Position numbers and translations under genes: made by a program
Notes under the pieces: model-generated
What the model saw: the letters and a program-made list of their open reading frames with translations, nothing else
Told to the model about the DNA's origin: nothing
Database searches by the model: none
In this document: piece after piece, positions 53,564 to 64,000 of the stretch
Layout: each line of letters begins with the position of its first letter
How positions within the stretch are numbered: the stretch's first letter is position 1
Origin: Nemophila menziesii
Taxonomy: Eukaryota > Streptophyta > Magnoliopsida > Boraginales > Hydrophyllaceae
Assembly (NCBI GenBank): GCA_029959085.1
Contig: JARWIR010000014.1
Coordinates: forward strand, 11,330,001 to 11,394,000
Length of the DNA stretch: 64,000 nucleotides
Direction: 5' to 3'

Positions 53564-54188
53564 CAAAACTAAAAACAAGGGGAATGAAGTAGATGGAAGA
53601 GAAAATAGAAGCTAGTAAATACACCCTAAAGCAAGTCTTAAAATAAATCTCATATAGCAAACATTAGGAACTAACATACACATACACTAATCATGCAACA
53701 ATAAACACAAATAACTTCAATCATAAAGTTAACTTTTCAATGCTATAAGGTTACACTTGTACTTATCTCATTATGATGGCTATAGTTTATTCCTCGATCC
53801 TTACTCGCTTTAGATCTCACGTTCTACAAACCAAACGTTTTCCTTAAGTACATGTTTACTTTTTTTGCATTGTTTATTAATTTTTCCTATTCATTATCTA
53901 TGTTTGCATGCAATTAAAGCGCGTTTTATGTTGTTCCCTAAAGTCCACTATTTACTATGATAGGTTCATCAAAAGTACGCTTAAAAGGGACATTTAAAGA
54001 CTTTTACAGTCAAATGCAACTCCTAATTATTTTTATTGAAAGCAAGTAAAACAAATAACACATAAAACTGGGATTAGGCAACGAACCCCACCCCAAACTA
54101 AAAAATGAGTCGTGTCCCCACGACTCGAAGAGACGCAAAGCAATTAAACTAATCTACACTAAAACGCGAAAGGGATAGAAAACTTAGC
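53564..54188 (-). other. 3' UTR region of element G, no gene seen
   Basis: AT-rich. Parallels 38188-39540 of F but is shorter; the segment with the two extra palindromes of F is missing here. Confidence 0.6.
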
Positions 54189-55493
54189 TTAACCAGCGCG
54201 TGGCTGGTCATCGGTGTTGCGTCCATGGACTTTATCCTTTGTAAGTAGACCATAGGTGGCGTGTTGAATGGTGTTCACCCCAAATAGCATGTTTCGGATA
54301 AGGTCCAGCTCTTTTGTAACGTTCCCTAAAGTAGCAATCATCTTCACTTGATTCTCTTCCAACATTTTGATCTTCGATTCCAACTCGTTATCAGTATGAA
54401 TCTTCTTCTTTGGAGGAGCTCTAGGAGTCCTTACAGCTTGTGTGGCTTCGTCATGGGCATTCAGAATCGAGACTAAAGATATTTGTTCCCCAACTACGGA
54501 AGGTTCAACCTCTTCACTCCTACGCAGGATTTTAGCGTCTAGACACAAGGTAGTGATGGTACAAGGAAATTTCAGATTCTGTTGGGTAGTAGGTGCTTTC
54601 TCGAATTCCATAATATTGTCATAAAGCACACGAGCCGCATCTATATGTTTCTCCTCAATAATACACTTGATGAAGATAATATGTTCCTTTTTCAATTCCG
54701 AAGTCTGTGTTATTTCAAAGAAGGTAGGGATTATGAAACGGGACCAAACCTTAGAAGAAGGCAACAAATTGCTTATATAAATCTATCCATGCTAACGTTC
54801 TCCAACGAGAATTGGGCGGGCCCCATGAATCAACACTTTTCCCCAAAGAGAGTCGAAATTAAATGAGGGATCGGTAAGGGTTTCTTGGTAAGGACAATGG
54901 CCAGTGAAGTTGGGAAATTTCAACGATTCTCGAATAAACTCAATAGAAAGAGGCATTACCTTTTTGCGTACAATAATCGCTTCTTTTGAAAAAGCGAGGC
55001 CCTCGTAAAAATCACGCACCAATGTAGGAATATGTTCAAGCTTTCTTTCTCTCAACTCTGTCCACCCAAACATGTCACAAGTAGTAGCATAATCCTTAAA
55101 AGCACTAGTCATAATACCTTTTGGAAGACCCTTCTCAACACCAAATCTCAAGTAATTGATTCTGTCACAAACCTGCTCATTCCAAGTCATAGCAACTCTC
55201 GTTGGCTTTTGAGCAATCACCTTTCTTATCGTTGATCTTTTTTCTTGCATATGTGCTTGCGGAGTTTATTCTTCAGCTTCTTCCTCACTTTCTGGTTCAT
55301 CAATTAGCCTACTTTTCGAATTAGCCATAATCGGATTTTCTTTCCTTTTCGGAGCAGCTGGGATTTCTTCAGTCTTGCGTTTGGAACGCGAATCTGGAAT
55401 CTCAATTGCTTGTTCTGGACTAGCACCAACAGTGTTTCTGTTTCTTGGAAAGTTTCTTCGATAAGAACACATGGAATCGGTTATGTTAGTCAT
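54189..55493 (-). pseudogene. Env-position ORF of element G (435 codons, one frame, three stops)
   Basis: From the ATG at 55493 to the stop at 54189 the frame is unbroken by indels; it is interrupted by a TAA near 55267 and two TAG codons near 54782-54792. The N-terminus is basic with IEIPDSRSKRK. The middle (RVAMTW, RINYLRFGVEKGLP, CDMFGWTELR, IPTLVRDFYEGLAF, LKFPNFTGHCPY) matches F and fits the PF20167-like 'putative plant transposon protein' domain. The C-terminus has a coiled coil (ELESKIKMLEENQVKM) and ends QPRAG. No signal peptide or membrane helix is seen, so it is unlikely to be a true envelope. Its function is unknown. Confidence 0.8.
54192..54208 (-). other. Hairpin on the env-position stop codon, element G
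   Basis: ACCAGC, five-base loop GCGTG, GCTGGT: six pairs at the codons for QPRAG. Confidence 0.55.
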
Positions 55494-55860
55494 CTCTTTT
55501 CACCCCAAACTCAAAACTTCAAATAGTGATAAAGCTAGAGAAAAGCTTAGAACTTTGATGTTTTGAGGTTTAAAACTTGAAGAATATGGTGGAATATGAG
55601 ATGGGTAAAGGTTAATTGATGGGAATTAGAGAGGAATTGGGTTTAATTTGAAGGCTAGGAAGAAGAAATTTTCGGAGAAAAGTGGGAATTTGCTTGTGTT
55701 TTGGAGAGGATATGAGTTGATTGTATGTTTTTGTGATGGAAGAAGGCTTGGTTTGATGATTTAATAGTGTTTTGTTGATGATTTTCGGAGTAGGTGGAGG
55801 CTAGGATTCGTTATAAGAGGCTAGCTTGGAAAAGAAGGCAAAAAACTAGGTTAAAAGCTC
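55494..55860 (-). promoter_or_regulatory. Leader and weak TATA-like site of element G
   Basis: Minus-strand TTATAA at 55811-55816, then about 310 bases rich in C, T and A up to the ATG at 55493. The TATA match is weaker than in F and C. Confidence 0.35.
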
Positions 55861-55883
55861 TAAAAACCGCCTCTCGCAATAGC

Positions 55884-56260
55884 GGACCGGCTAGCCGGTG
55901 GCTGACCGGCATGCCGGTCGCGATGGCGGCGCAAAATAAATTTCCAAATTCGAATTTGTTTTACCTCTGATGCAAGCCTCCTTGCGTCAAACATGACACA
56001 CTAGTCAGAACATCCTTCGTCATCTCACCGGCATGCCGGTGGGATCTCGCTGGCGCAATCTCAGACGCAACGTATTGCGTCAAACCTGGCGCACTAACCA
56101 GAACTTTTTGTCTTCGCTGGCCGGCTATCCGGTGGCTGACCGACATGCCAGCGAAGTCTCGTTGGTGCAAACGTGGACGCTACGTCTTGCGTCCAAGTGG
56201 ACGCACTAGTCATAAAGTTTGGGGGGTCATCAACTTGTTTGACCGGCATGCTGGCGAGCA
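55884..56260 (-). repeat. Palindrome cluster of element G (CCGGCATGCCGG / CCGGCTAGCCGG type)
   Basis: ACCGGCTAGCCGGT (55886-55899), GACCGGCATGCCGGTC (55904-55919) and CACCGGCATGCCGGTG (56026-56041) are perfect palindromes. Decayed copies lie near 56128, 56146 and 56248. A second inverted repeat, GACGCAACGTATTGCGTC (near 56062-56079), alternates with them, as does a CACTAGTCAGAA-type spacer. Confidence 0.8.
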
Positions 56261-56492
56261 CAGTTTTCTACTCCAACTTTTTTCGTTTTTTTCATCGTTT
56301 CGACCCCAAACTCATGACTCTTTTACCCCCTGAAATCATCAAAAACAACTACCCTTCCTCATTTCTTAATAATAAACATTAAATTAACTAATTATATCTA
56401 ATATACACTACTAAAATCAAAAGACTTAAACTAATATACAATGAATTGGCTTTTGCTTAACGTCGTTAAGCTCGATGGGTTACCTCACGCTT

Positions 56493-56898
56493 CTAAGGAG
56501 CTTCGAAGAGATACATGACCTCTCCGGGATGTGGATCTTCCGAGCGCTTGGTGTCTTCACCTCCATGGTATATTTTTAATTGATGACTGTTCACCATGAA
56601 TGTACGGTTCTCGAGTGGATGTTCTATCTCTATTGCTCCATGAGGTGTAACTTTGGTCACAACATAAGGACCTGACCACTTCGATCTTAATTTACCCGGA
56701 TAATTGCTGAACCTTGAGTTATACTTCAAGACCTTTTGCCCTACTGACAAAGTTCTTTTGACGAATACGATTATCATGCCACCTCTTAGTATTTTTTTTG
56801 TAAATTTTAGCATCTTCATAAGCATGTAACCGAAATTCATCAAGCTCATTAAGTTTCATCATTCGATTCTGACCGACTAAAGTAGGATCTATGTTTAA
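56493..56898 (-). pseudogene. pol: Element G integrase C-terminal domain
   Basis: KVLKYNSRFSNYPGKL, RSKWSGPYVVTKV, GAIEIEHP and GEVMYLFEAP, the SH3-like end of integrase, in a frame shifted from the core. Confidence 0.8.
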
Positions 56899-58494
56899 CT
56901 ACGCAATAGCCCAATATGCACCCATTTCAAGCTCAAGAGGTAAGTGACAAGCCTTACCATAAACCATTCGATACGGGGATGCACCAACTGGAGTTTTGAA
57001 CGGAGTACGATAAGCCCATAATGCATCGTCTAACTTCATTGACCAATCTTTTCTTGTAGGACCAACAGTCTTCTCTAAAATAGATTTTACCTCACGATTT
57101 GAGATTTCAGCTTGACCATTGGCTTGTGGATGATAAGTTGTAGATACACGATGCCTAACTCCATACTTCTCTAAATCTGTCTTCAAATATTTGTTCACGA
57201 AATGAGAACCTCCACCGCTAATAATTACTCTCGATGTACCATGTCTAGTGAATATGTGTGATTTCAGAAACTTAATTACTACTCGCGAATCATTAGTTGG
57301 TAGAAAAATGGCCTCTACCCACTTAGACACGTAATCAACAACTAATAAGATGTAAAGGTTACCATTAGAAGGAACAAACGGACCCATAAAATCTATACCC
57401 CATACATCGAATATCTCTACTTCAAGAACATTATTACGTGGCATCTCATCCCTCTTGGATATATTTCCCGTAAACTGACATCTTTCACATCTCTTAACAT
57501 ATTCATGACAATCTTTCATTATTGAAGGCCAGTAAATACCTGATTGTAATACCTTAGCAGCAATTCGATCTCCTTTGAAATGTCCCCCATAAGGTGAATC
57601 ATGACAACCAGCTATAATCGCTTCAGTTTCTTCCTTTGGTATACATCTTCTCACCATCTGATCAGCACATACTTTGTAGAGGAAACGATCCTCCCAAAAG
57701 AATTGTCTAGCACGGTGAGCTAATCTTTTTCTTTCTTGATAAGTAGAACCTTCAGGAATTGAACCACTTACAATGAAATTTGCAATATCAGCATACCAAG
57801 GAGTATTCTCTAGGTGAATCGCGAATAAGCTCTCATCAGGAAATTCTTCTCTAACTACTTCAGGTCCACCATTTGATTCTGATACTTCAAGACGAGATAG
57901 ATGATCTGCAACTTGATTCTCACAACCCTTTCTATCTTTAATCTCTAAATCGAATTCTTGTAGCAATAAAACCCATCTTATCAACCGCGGATTAGATTCT
58001 TTCTTTTCCATAAGATATCTAATAGCAGAATGATCTGTATAAACAACAACTTTCGCTCCAAGAAGATAGGAACGAAACTTATCGAACGAATAAACAACGA
58101 CCAGCAATTCTTTCTCTGTAACAGTATAATTTATTAGAGCACCATTGAAAGTTTTGCTTGCATAATAGATCGAATGAAATATCTTATCTTTCCTTTGGCC
58201 TAAAACAGCCCCCATAGCTAAATCACTAGCATCACACATAACTTCAAACAGTAAATTCCAATCCGGAGGTAATACAATAGGAGCGGTAATGAGTTTTTCC
58301 TTGATTGCTTTGAAGGCCACCATGCAAGCTTCATCGAAAAGGATTTTGGTGTCCTTCTCAAGTAAGTTACATAGTGGTTTAGCAATCTTGGAAAAGTCTT
58401 TAATGAATCTCCTATAAAAGCCAGCATGGCCAAGAAAACTTCTCACCCATTTAACAGAATTAGGAGGTGGAATCGTTTTTATTACCTCGATCAA
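56899..58494 (-). pseudogene. pol: Element G RNase H and integrase, catalytic Asp lost
   Basis: A 531-codon ORF. It opens in the RT connection ([16 protein letters not shown]), then RNase H ([36 protein letters not shown] with the Asp that F has lost), then integrase with its zinc finger ([19 protein letters not shown]) and core: Asp in WGIDFMGP and Glu in [10 protein letters not shown] are present but the middle Asp is Gly (ISGGGSHF where F has ISDGGPHF). This integrase should be inactive. It is otherwise the longest uninterrupted pol segment in the window. Confidence 0.9.
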
Positions 58495-59053
58495 CCTCTA
58501 AACTAGAACTCGAAACCTTGTAACCCAGTATGATACATTCTCGAACCATAAAATGACACTTCTCCCAATTTAAAACCAAATCAGTTTCCTTGCATCTTAT
58601 CAAAACTCTCTCCAAATTCTGTAAACACTTATCAAAGTCATCACCGAATACAGAGAAATCATCCATAAATAACTCAAGGAAGTTATCGATCATATCCCAG
58701 AAAATTGCCATCATACATCTTTGAAACGTAGCAGGTGCGTTACATAACCCAAATGGCATTCTGCGATATGCAAACGTACCAAAGGGGCATGTAAAGGTTG
58801 TCTTATGTTGATCTTCTGGCGCCACATAAATTTGATTATATCCGGAATATCCATCTAAAAAGCAGTAATATTCTCTACCAGCTAATTTGTTTAACATTTG
58901 ATCTATGAAGGGAAGAGGAAAGTGATCTTTTCTGGTGGCCTTGTTCAATTTGCGGTAATACATACATACTCTCCAACCAACAACAGTACTTGAAGGAAAT
59001 AACTTCATTTTGATCGTTAAGAACTGTTGTAATTCCTCCTTTCTTCGGCACAC
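58460..59053 (-). pseudogene. pol: Element G reverse transcriptase palm
   Basis: MYYRKLNKATRKDHFPLP, CFLDGYSGYNQI, TCPFGTFAYRRMPFGLCNAPATFQ-type palm motifs and the catalytic FMDDFSVFG are all visible in one frame of 197 codons. It overlaps the preceding and following frames, so frameshifts bracket it. Confidence 0.88.
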
Positions 59054-59631
59054 ACAGAACCAGACTCACCCATTCACTACTCGAAATGGGATAGATAATC
59101 CCTGCGTCTAACAGCTTAATCACCTCTTTCTTTACAACTTCCTTCATGGCTGGCATTAATCTCTTTTGGCCTTCAACTGAGCGTGCGTTATTATCTTCAA
59201 GAATGATTTTGTGTTGACAATATGAGGGGCTAATGCCTTTGATATCGGCAATAGTCCATCCTATTGCCTCTTTGTTCGCTCTTAACACGCGCAATAGTTT
59301 ATCTTCTTGAGGACCTGTTAAATTTGCTGAAACAATAACAGGTAGAGTTTCATTAGTACCTAAATACGCATACCTCAAGTGTGATGGCAAAGGCTTTTCT
59401 TCCAATTGCGGAGGAGATTGAAGGTTTCTTTTTAGTTACAATCTCCCTCGGTACTCTCACAAGTTCATAGGCTAGACGCCTATACTTTGGATTCTCAAAG
59501 TTAAGAGTTGCCACTGTTTTGGCAAGCTCTTCCATCAATTCAGGTAGATCAAGTGTCAAAGCTGCCTGCAAAACATCCTCATAAGTAAATTCATTATATA
59601 CCTCTTGCGTGGCATGCTCAATTACATCCAT
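58875..59631 (-). pseudogene. pol: Element G protease-RT linker and RT fingers
   Basis: Two frames (59631-59353 and 59405-58875) cover the stretch ALTLDLPELMEELAK, ENPKYRRLAYELVR, PLPSHLRYAYLG and the RT start VSLVLCVPKKGG. F has the same linker in one frame. Frameshifts at about 59400 and 59000. Confidence 0.8.
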
Positions 59632-59714
59632 TCAGAAACAATCCTGTTGAGAATCTGGAAACTTCATAGCTCGGAACACGTTAAACTTTGCTTCCTCGTC
59701 TTGGATTCACATCG

Positions 59715-60475
59715 TTATTCTCCGTTTTCTACATCAATTAAATTACGCCCCGTGGCTAGGAATGGTCTTCCCAAAATAATGGGGACATTCCTATCAGCGT
59801 CGTATTCAAGAATAACAAAATCAACGGGAAATACTAAAGTACCTGTCTTGACGAGGACATCTTCTATTCGACCCTCAGGATGAGCAAGGGATCGATCCGC
59901 CATTTGCAAGACCATAGAAGTGGGTCTTGCTACTCCAATTTTCAATTTTTCAAAGATAGATTTGGGCATAAGATTGATGCTTGCACCCAAATCACATAGC
60001 GCTTTACCTTTCCAATCTTCTCCAATCAATATAGGAATTGTGAAACTCCCAGGATCAAGTAACTTCGGGGGTAGCTTACTTTGGCAAATAGCACTACATT
60101 CTTCCGGTAAACCAATCATTTCATTATCGCAGTACGGCCTTTTGTTGGTGAGAGCTCTTTTCAAAAACTTCGTATACTTGGGTATATCTCGGATAGCTTC
60201 TAACAACGGAATATTAATACTAAGGCCTCTCACTCTATTGAAGAACTTTGATACTCAGCTATATCACCCTTCTTTTGAACTCTAGAGGGAAATGGTGGAG
60301 GAGGACGACTTACAATATCATCTTTCTTTTTCGGAATGTCAACAGGCCTCTCCACTTCCTCAACTTCATTATCTTTATTCTTGTCCACCACATCCTTTTC
60401 TTTTCTAGTAACTTCGTTCTCTTTCATAACAAGAAAATGAGGTGGAGGAAGATTCTTACCACTTCTGAGAGTCAC
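59715..60475 (-). pseudogene. pol: Element G protease
   Basis: Segment 60475-60230 is the Lys/Glu-rich lead (TLRSGKNLPPP, PFPSRVQKKGD). Segment 60233-59715, shifted by one base, has LLDPGSFTIPILIG, the active site LCDLGASINLMPKSIF, and VPIILGRPFLAT. The active site is intact. Confidence 0.87.
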
Positions 60476-60559
60476 ATCATTGCAATCTTCTTTCTGTATA
60501 GGATTTTCTGTGTCACTAGGGAGTTGCCCTTGTGTACGCTAATTCAGTTGTTTTGACAT

Positions 60560-62074
60560 TTGTGAAACTTGATTCTCTAACATCTGAATGTGTGCCTCAG
60601 AAGCTTGTTGTCTTTGGATTAACTGTGCATGAAGTTCAATCAACTTTTCTACAGTTTTTAGAAGGTTATTTGTACCTTCTTGTGGTTGAGCAGGTAAGGC
60701 TTTCTGGTTCATGGTGTCATTATAATTGTCTTCAGGAGGTTGTCTCTGAACATATTTCCTTGATTCTGTCTCCCTTGATAATTATTCTGAGGTCTTGGAT
60801 TATAGTTGTTACCTTGGGGACACGGCTGATATGCGTAAGTCGGATTTGTTGCCCCATCAGGATTTGAATACTGAAACCCAGGATGGTTTCTGTTAAGTTC
60901 ATATCCTTGACCATACGAATTGAAATTCCCTCGGTTGGAAACAAACATCACGAACTTCTGATTATTCTGACAATTCTCCCATTCATGATCATTCACACCA
61001 CAATACGAAGATCCATAAACTTCTTGTGCAGCATTCACTTCAACCCTTTTATTCGGAAAACCTTATTTCACGGCTAACGTAAGTTGCTTCAATTGTTGTT
61101 CCAATGTGGTTTGTATTTTGTTCTCTAAGGAGGTGAACCTTTCTTCGATATTAATGTTATTAACTCCCCCTTTAACTGGTGTTCTCAGTATTCCAACCCA
61201 CTTCATTATTTACCGTTCTATCCAAGATGATCTTCGCGTGAACGGGTAAGACCTGTAAAAACGCGCCACCACATAATAAATCTAAATCTTTTCTTGATTT
61301 CCCCTCAAGGCCATTATAAAAAAAATCCAATTGTTGTTGTTCAGAAAGGCCATGACCAGGGACTCTTCGCAAACAATTCTGGAATCTCGACCAACTTCTA
61401 CCCACCGATTCATAATATTCTTGTCGGAAATGTGTTATCTCGAGTTGAGCATTTAGTCTCACGTTGGATGGATAGTATCTGTCGAAAAACGCAGCTTGTA
61501 ACTGTTCCCAATTCGTAATCTTTCCAGGCTCTTGTGAATCATGCCAATCACTCGCTCCATATATCACGGAAAATCTGAATGTAGCAAAATACATTTTCTC
61601 TTTTGTTACTCCTTGAGTGATATACGAATCGCAGATTTGCATAAATTTTTGTACTGCGCGAATAGGATCTTCTCCGGGCTTGCCACGAAAATTCCTGAAA
61701 TTCTAAAATTGAGCTAACATACCCGAATCTGGACGGAATCTCAGAACATCAATATTGGCTGGGCCAATCCCAAGAGGAGGAGCAAGGAATGGTTCTTGTG
61801 CTGGACCGGTAAGGAACCATGGATCAGCTACTTGGACTTGAACTTGAACTGGAGGATTAGGAAGATTAAGAGGTGGGACTAGGCCATTCTTACCATTTTG
61901 ACAATTTTGACCATTGTTATCATTCGGAATGTCAGCCATCTCTCTAGCTAATCTCTCTTCTAACTCTTTCGCTTCTTGTTCTCTTCTTTTCTTGTTAGCA
62001 AGTCTGACTAATGATTCAGGATTATCAAGGACCGGAGGTAATGTCTCAAGATCCTTAAAGAGTCTCTTTCGCAT
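60560..62074 (-). pseudogene. gag: Element G gag, interrupted
   Basis: Starts at the ATG at 62074. A charged N-terminus (ANKKRREQEAKELEERL) and Pro-rich stretch lead to RFRPDSGMLAQF, a stop near 61702, then QICDSYITQG, GASDWHDSQEPG, FFDRYYPSNVRLNAQLEITHFRQEY and RRVPGHGLSEQQQLDFFYNGLEG. The knuckle reads SSYCGVNDHEWENC, so the first Cys of CX2C has been lost. A Gln/Asn/Tyr-rich tail follows. Confidence 0.87.
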
Positions 62075-62179
62075 ACACCAAACCTAAAAACCTGAAAAAG
62101 ATGATCAAACAAAGCGTAAAACTGAAAAATAAAAATGCTACTAACACTCAAGGATAAACAGCAGGGTCACACGCTACCG

Positions 62180-62197
62180 TCCCCGGCAGCGGCGCCA
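62180..62197 (-). other. Primer-binding site of element G
   Basis: Minus strand TGGCGCCGCTGCCGGGGA, six bases after the LTR end; same as in A and C. Confidence 0.9.
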
Positions 62198-62203
62198 AAA
62201 ACT

Positions 62204-63783
62204 TGGTGGTCCTATGTGTGTTCTAAAATAAATGCAATAAGGAAAAGAGAACCACAACCGCAAGTGTACGGTTGTCCCAAGTAATATATGTGATAAACAG
62301 ATTCGTTCTCAGGGATGGAATGGTTGATTCTAATGCTTATCAGATAGTAGTTAATTGCACGTGAAAACAAGTAAATGATTTTAAGAATTGTTTGTTTTGG
62401 TTCTCTAATGCTAAGACAATAAATTAAAATACTAAATTAATGCAAATATTAAACTAGACGCAAGACAATAAAGTGTTTACGCAAGGTAGGAAAGGCAGTA
62501 CTTGAGAAAAGCACGGGTTTCACCTAAATATAATTCATTTCATGTCATGTTTAAGGGACAAATCGGTAAATATATATTGGTCGGGACTCGGAATTCTCCT
62601 TACCCCCATCAGGGTGGACTAAGGAGCTACTCTCAAGTGCTACAAACCCCGTCAGGGTGATTATAGTCCACTCTCAAGTGATTAGGTCTATTCTACCCAA
62701 TTGGCCATAGGATTAATTAAGCTCGTCAGAGTCTCTAATTTCTATCCTACATTCATAAACTAGGTCCGTATCTAAACCCCCTGTCAAGGTGATCCGTTCG
62801 CCACTAAATGGAATAGCCTAGATTCCAAGTCCTTTTATTGGTTAATTACGTCAATTATAGTGAATAAAAGCAAATTAATGAAAAATACAATTTACCCAAT
62901 TTGATTTCAATTATAAAAATCCCGAATCCAAACACATGAAATAAAATCAAATTGGGATTAACCCATTATGCGTTCTCAAGCACTATTTAAGTTTAGCTCA
63001 TAATTATTAAAACGACAAAAACTAAAGAAATAATTGGGTTCATAATGTTTTACAGAATAAAATAGAAGAACCTAATTACGGAATTGGATTGGCTGAGAAT
63101 TGGAGATATAGACAGTCTCCAGCTCTTGATTCTTCTCTTCCTTTGCTCTAACTTCCTCTCTGGTGTCTGACTCTTTTCTTTTCTTAAGCGTATGAATTGG
63201 TGTGTAAAAATGAGAGTCTAAAGCCTTTTTATAATGTGAAATTCGGAGTAGGCTTTACATAAGGATTAAATGAAAATTAGAAAAGCCCAAGTTCACTAAT
63301 TAAGCCCAAATCCCGTTACAGCTGCACCACCTTTACTAAAACAACTTTAACCGGCTCGTTTCAACTCGGATTTACCTCATTCCAGTTGCTAAATTTCCGT
63401 AACTCAATGGGAAACAAATTCTCTTCACAAGTCAGAGGCTAAATCCACTCTTAGATGGCTCGGAATCAGCAATCTTTGACAACTTTCCAGATTTGTAGCT
63501 TCAAATTATCAATTCTTTCGCGATATTTCTTCTTGCTTCGACTTCATTACACAATATTTGAATTTATTCTATGTTTCCTCTTCTAACTAGTATTCAAAAC
63601 CTACAATTTTTCACTCAAAACAAACCATATTATGCGCTTAAGTTTAATAAATGAAAAATACTAGAATTAAAAGAGGAAAATTGATTTATTGCAATTTAAC
63701 ACCAAAAGCCTATCTAAATAGTCGAATAAACACCAAAAATGATATCTCCCAAAGGCATAAAATTAGAACATTTAGGGAGACAT
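62204..63783 (-). repeat. 5' LTR of element G
   Basis: Pairs with 51960-53527. Ends GGAGACAT at 63783, lacking the final CA because H begins at 63784. TGACG quartet conserved. No gene. Confidence 0.92.
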
Positions 63784-64000
63784 TGATGTCTCCTCATTTG
63801 TGATATATTTATATTAGGATGAGACATCATTTTTAGTGATTTAGAAGTCATAATAGTCGATTTTCTTGAGAAATAGTGCACTTTCCTATTTTGAATCTTG
63901 ATTTAGTAAAATAATATTTTTAGAGCATATTGGGTTTAATTGTTTATTTCGTGTGTAGCTTTAAAGATAATTATGGAGATTAATCAGAGTCCAAGTCAAA
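63784..64000 (+). mobile_element. Element H: start of an A-family LTR on the plus strand
   Basis: TGATGTCTCC at 63784-63793 with partner TGAGACATCA at 63820-63829. The sequence follows the A LTR read on its own strand (TTTTTAGTGATTTAG, then GTCGATTTTCTTGAG, GTGCACTTTCC). It runs out of the window after 217 bases. Confidence 0.85.

Larger units (their letters stand above)
51960..63783 (-). mobile_element. Element G: nearly complete Athila-type LTR retrotransposon
   Basis: A minus-strand element of 11.8 kb with LTRs at 51960-53527 and 62204-63783, inserted in E. It has the full F-like order and the longest env-position ORF. Two terminal bases (CA) of its outer LTR are missing because H begins there. 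The left flank is AAATG; the right target copy is not in the window. Roughly 4% of positions differ between the first 260 bases of the two LTRs by my count, plus a 13-base indel, so it looks younger than F. Confidence 0.93.

Noticed and set aside
54189..55493. True retroviral envelope gene
   Set aside because: No signal peptide, transmembrane helix or fusion-like segment; only its position resembles env.

Overview
The window is plant nuclear DNA. It is AT-rich, has no intact host gene and no RNA gene that I can see, and is built almost entirely of nested retrotransposons. The LTR elements look like the Athila-type branch of Ty3/gypsy: the pol sequence, a primer-binding site matching the 3' end of plant tRNA-Asp, and an extra 'env-position' ORF after pol. 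The non-LTR elements are plant L1-type LINEs (DUF4283/zinc-knuckle ORF1; endonuclease, RT and zf-RVT ORF2). This suggests pericentromeric or other heterochromatin of a flowering plant, probably a eudicot; I cannot name the species.

Layout. I name the elements for reference. D (minus strand, oldest) is a gag remnant at 19268-19644 with a 5' LTR split into 19853-19960 and 27753-about 29090. Element 2 (+, from before base 1 to 19267) sits in D's gag. Its 5' LTR is split by LINE-1 (30-5306, minus) and its 3' LTR by element A (minus, about 10326-18863), which itself carries a 5'-truncated LINE-2 (17737-18760). Element C (+, 19961-27752) sits in D's LTR. LINE-3 (+, about 29090-33859) is degenerate, carries a captured protein-kinase fragment, and is cut by element E (+, from 33860). 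E's 5' LTR holds a MULE-like DNA transposon (33958-36143) and the complete element F (minus, 36573-48530, target duplication GGACT). E's gag-protease ORF is cut at 51959 by element G (minus, 51960-63783). G is interrupted two bases before its end by the LTR of element H (+, from 63784). The deepest chain is D > LINE-3 > E > G > H.

How the parts work together. F and G keep the full order gag, protease, RT, RNase H, integrase, then a palindrome cluster, a TATA-like site with a pyrimidine-rich leader, an env-position ORF, a 3' UTR, a hairpin, and the polypurine tract. All carry stops or frameshifts. Elements 2 and A have lost RT/RNase H/integrase core yet keep gag and an integrase-C-terminal-like domain. 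C encodes a different acidic protein. These would be non-autonomous and need the enzymes of F/G-like relatives.

Most interesting signals. Several cis-structures recur in families whose other sequence has diverged: a 10-26-10 dyad at the start of every LTR, a quartet of TGACG motifs with fixed spacing, a hairpin beside the polypurine tract with covarying stems, a hairpin on the env-position stop codon, and clusters of short perfect palindromes whose sequence differs by family. Together with the TATA/leader they look like an internal expression cassette for the env-position ORF.
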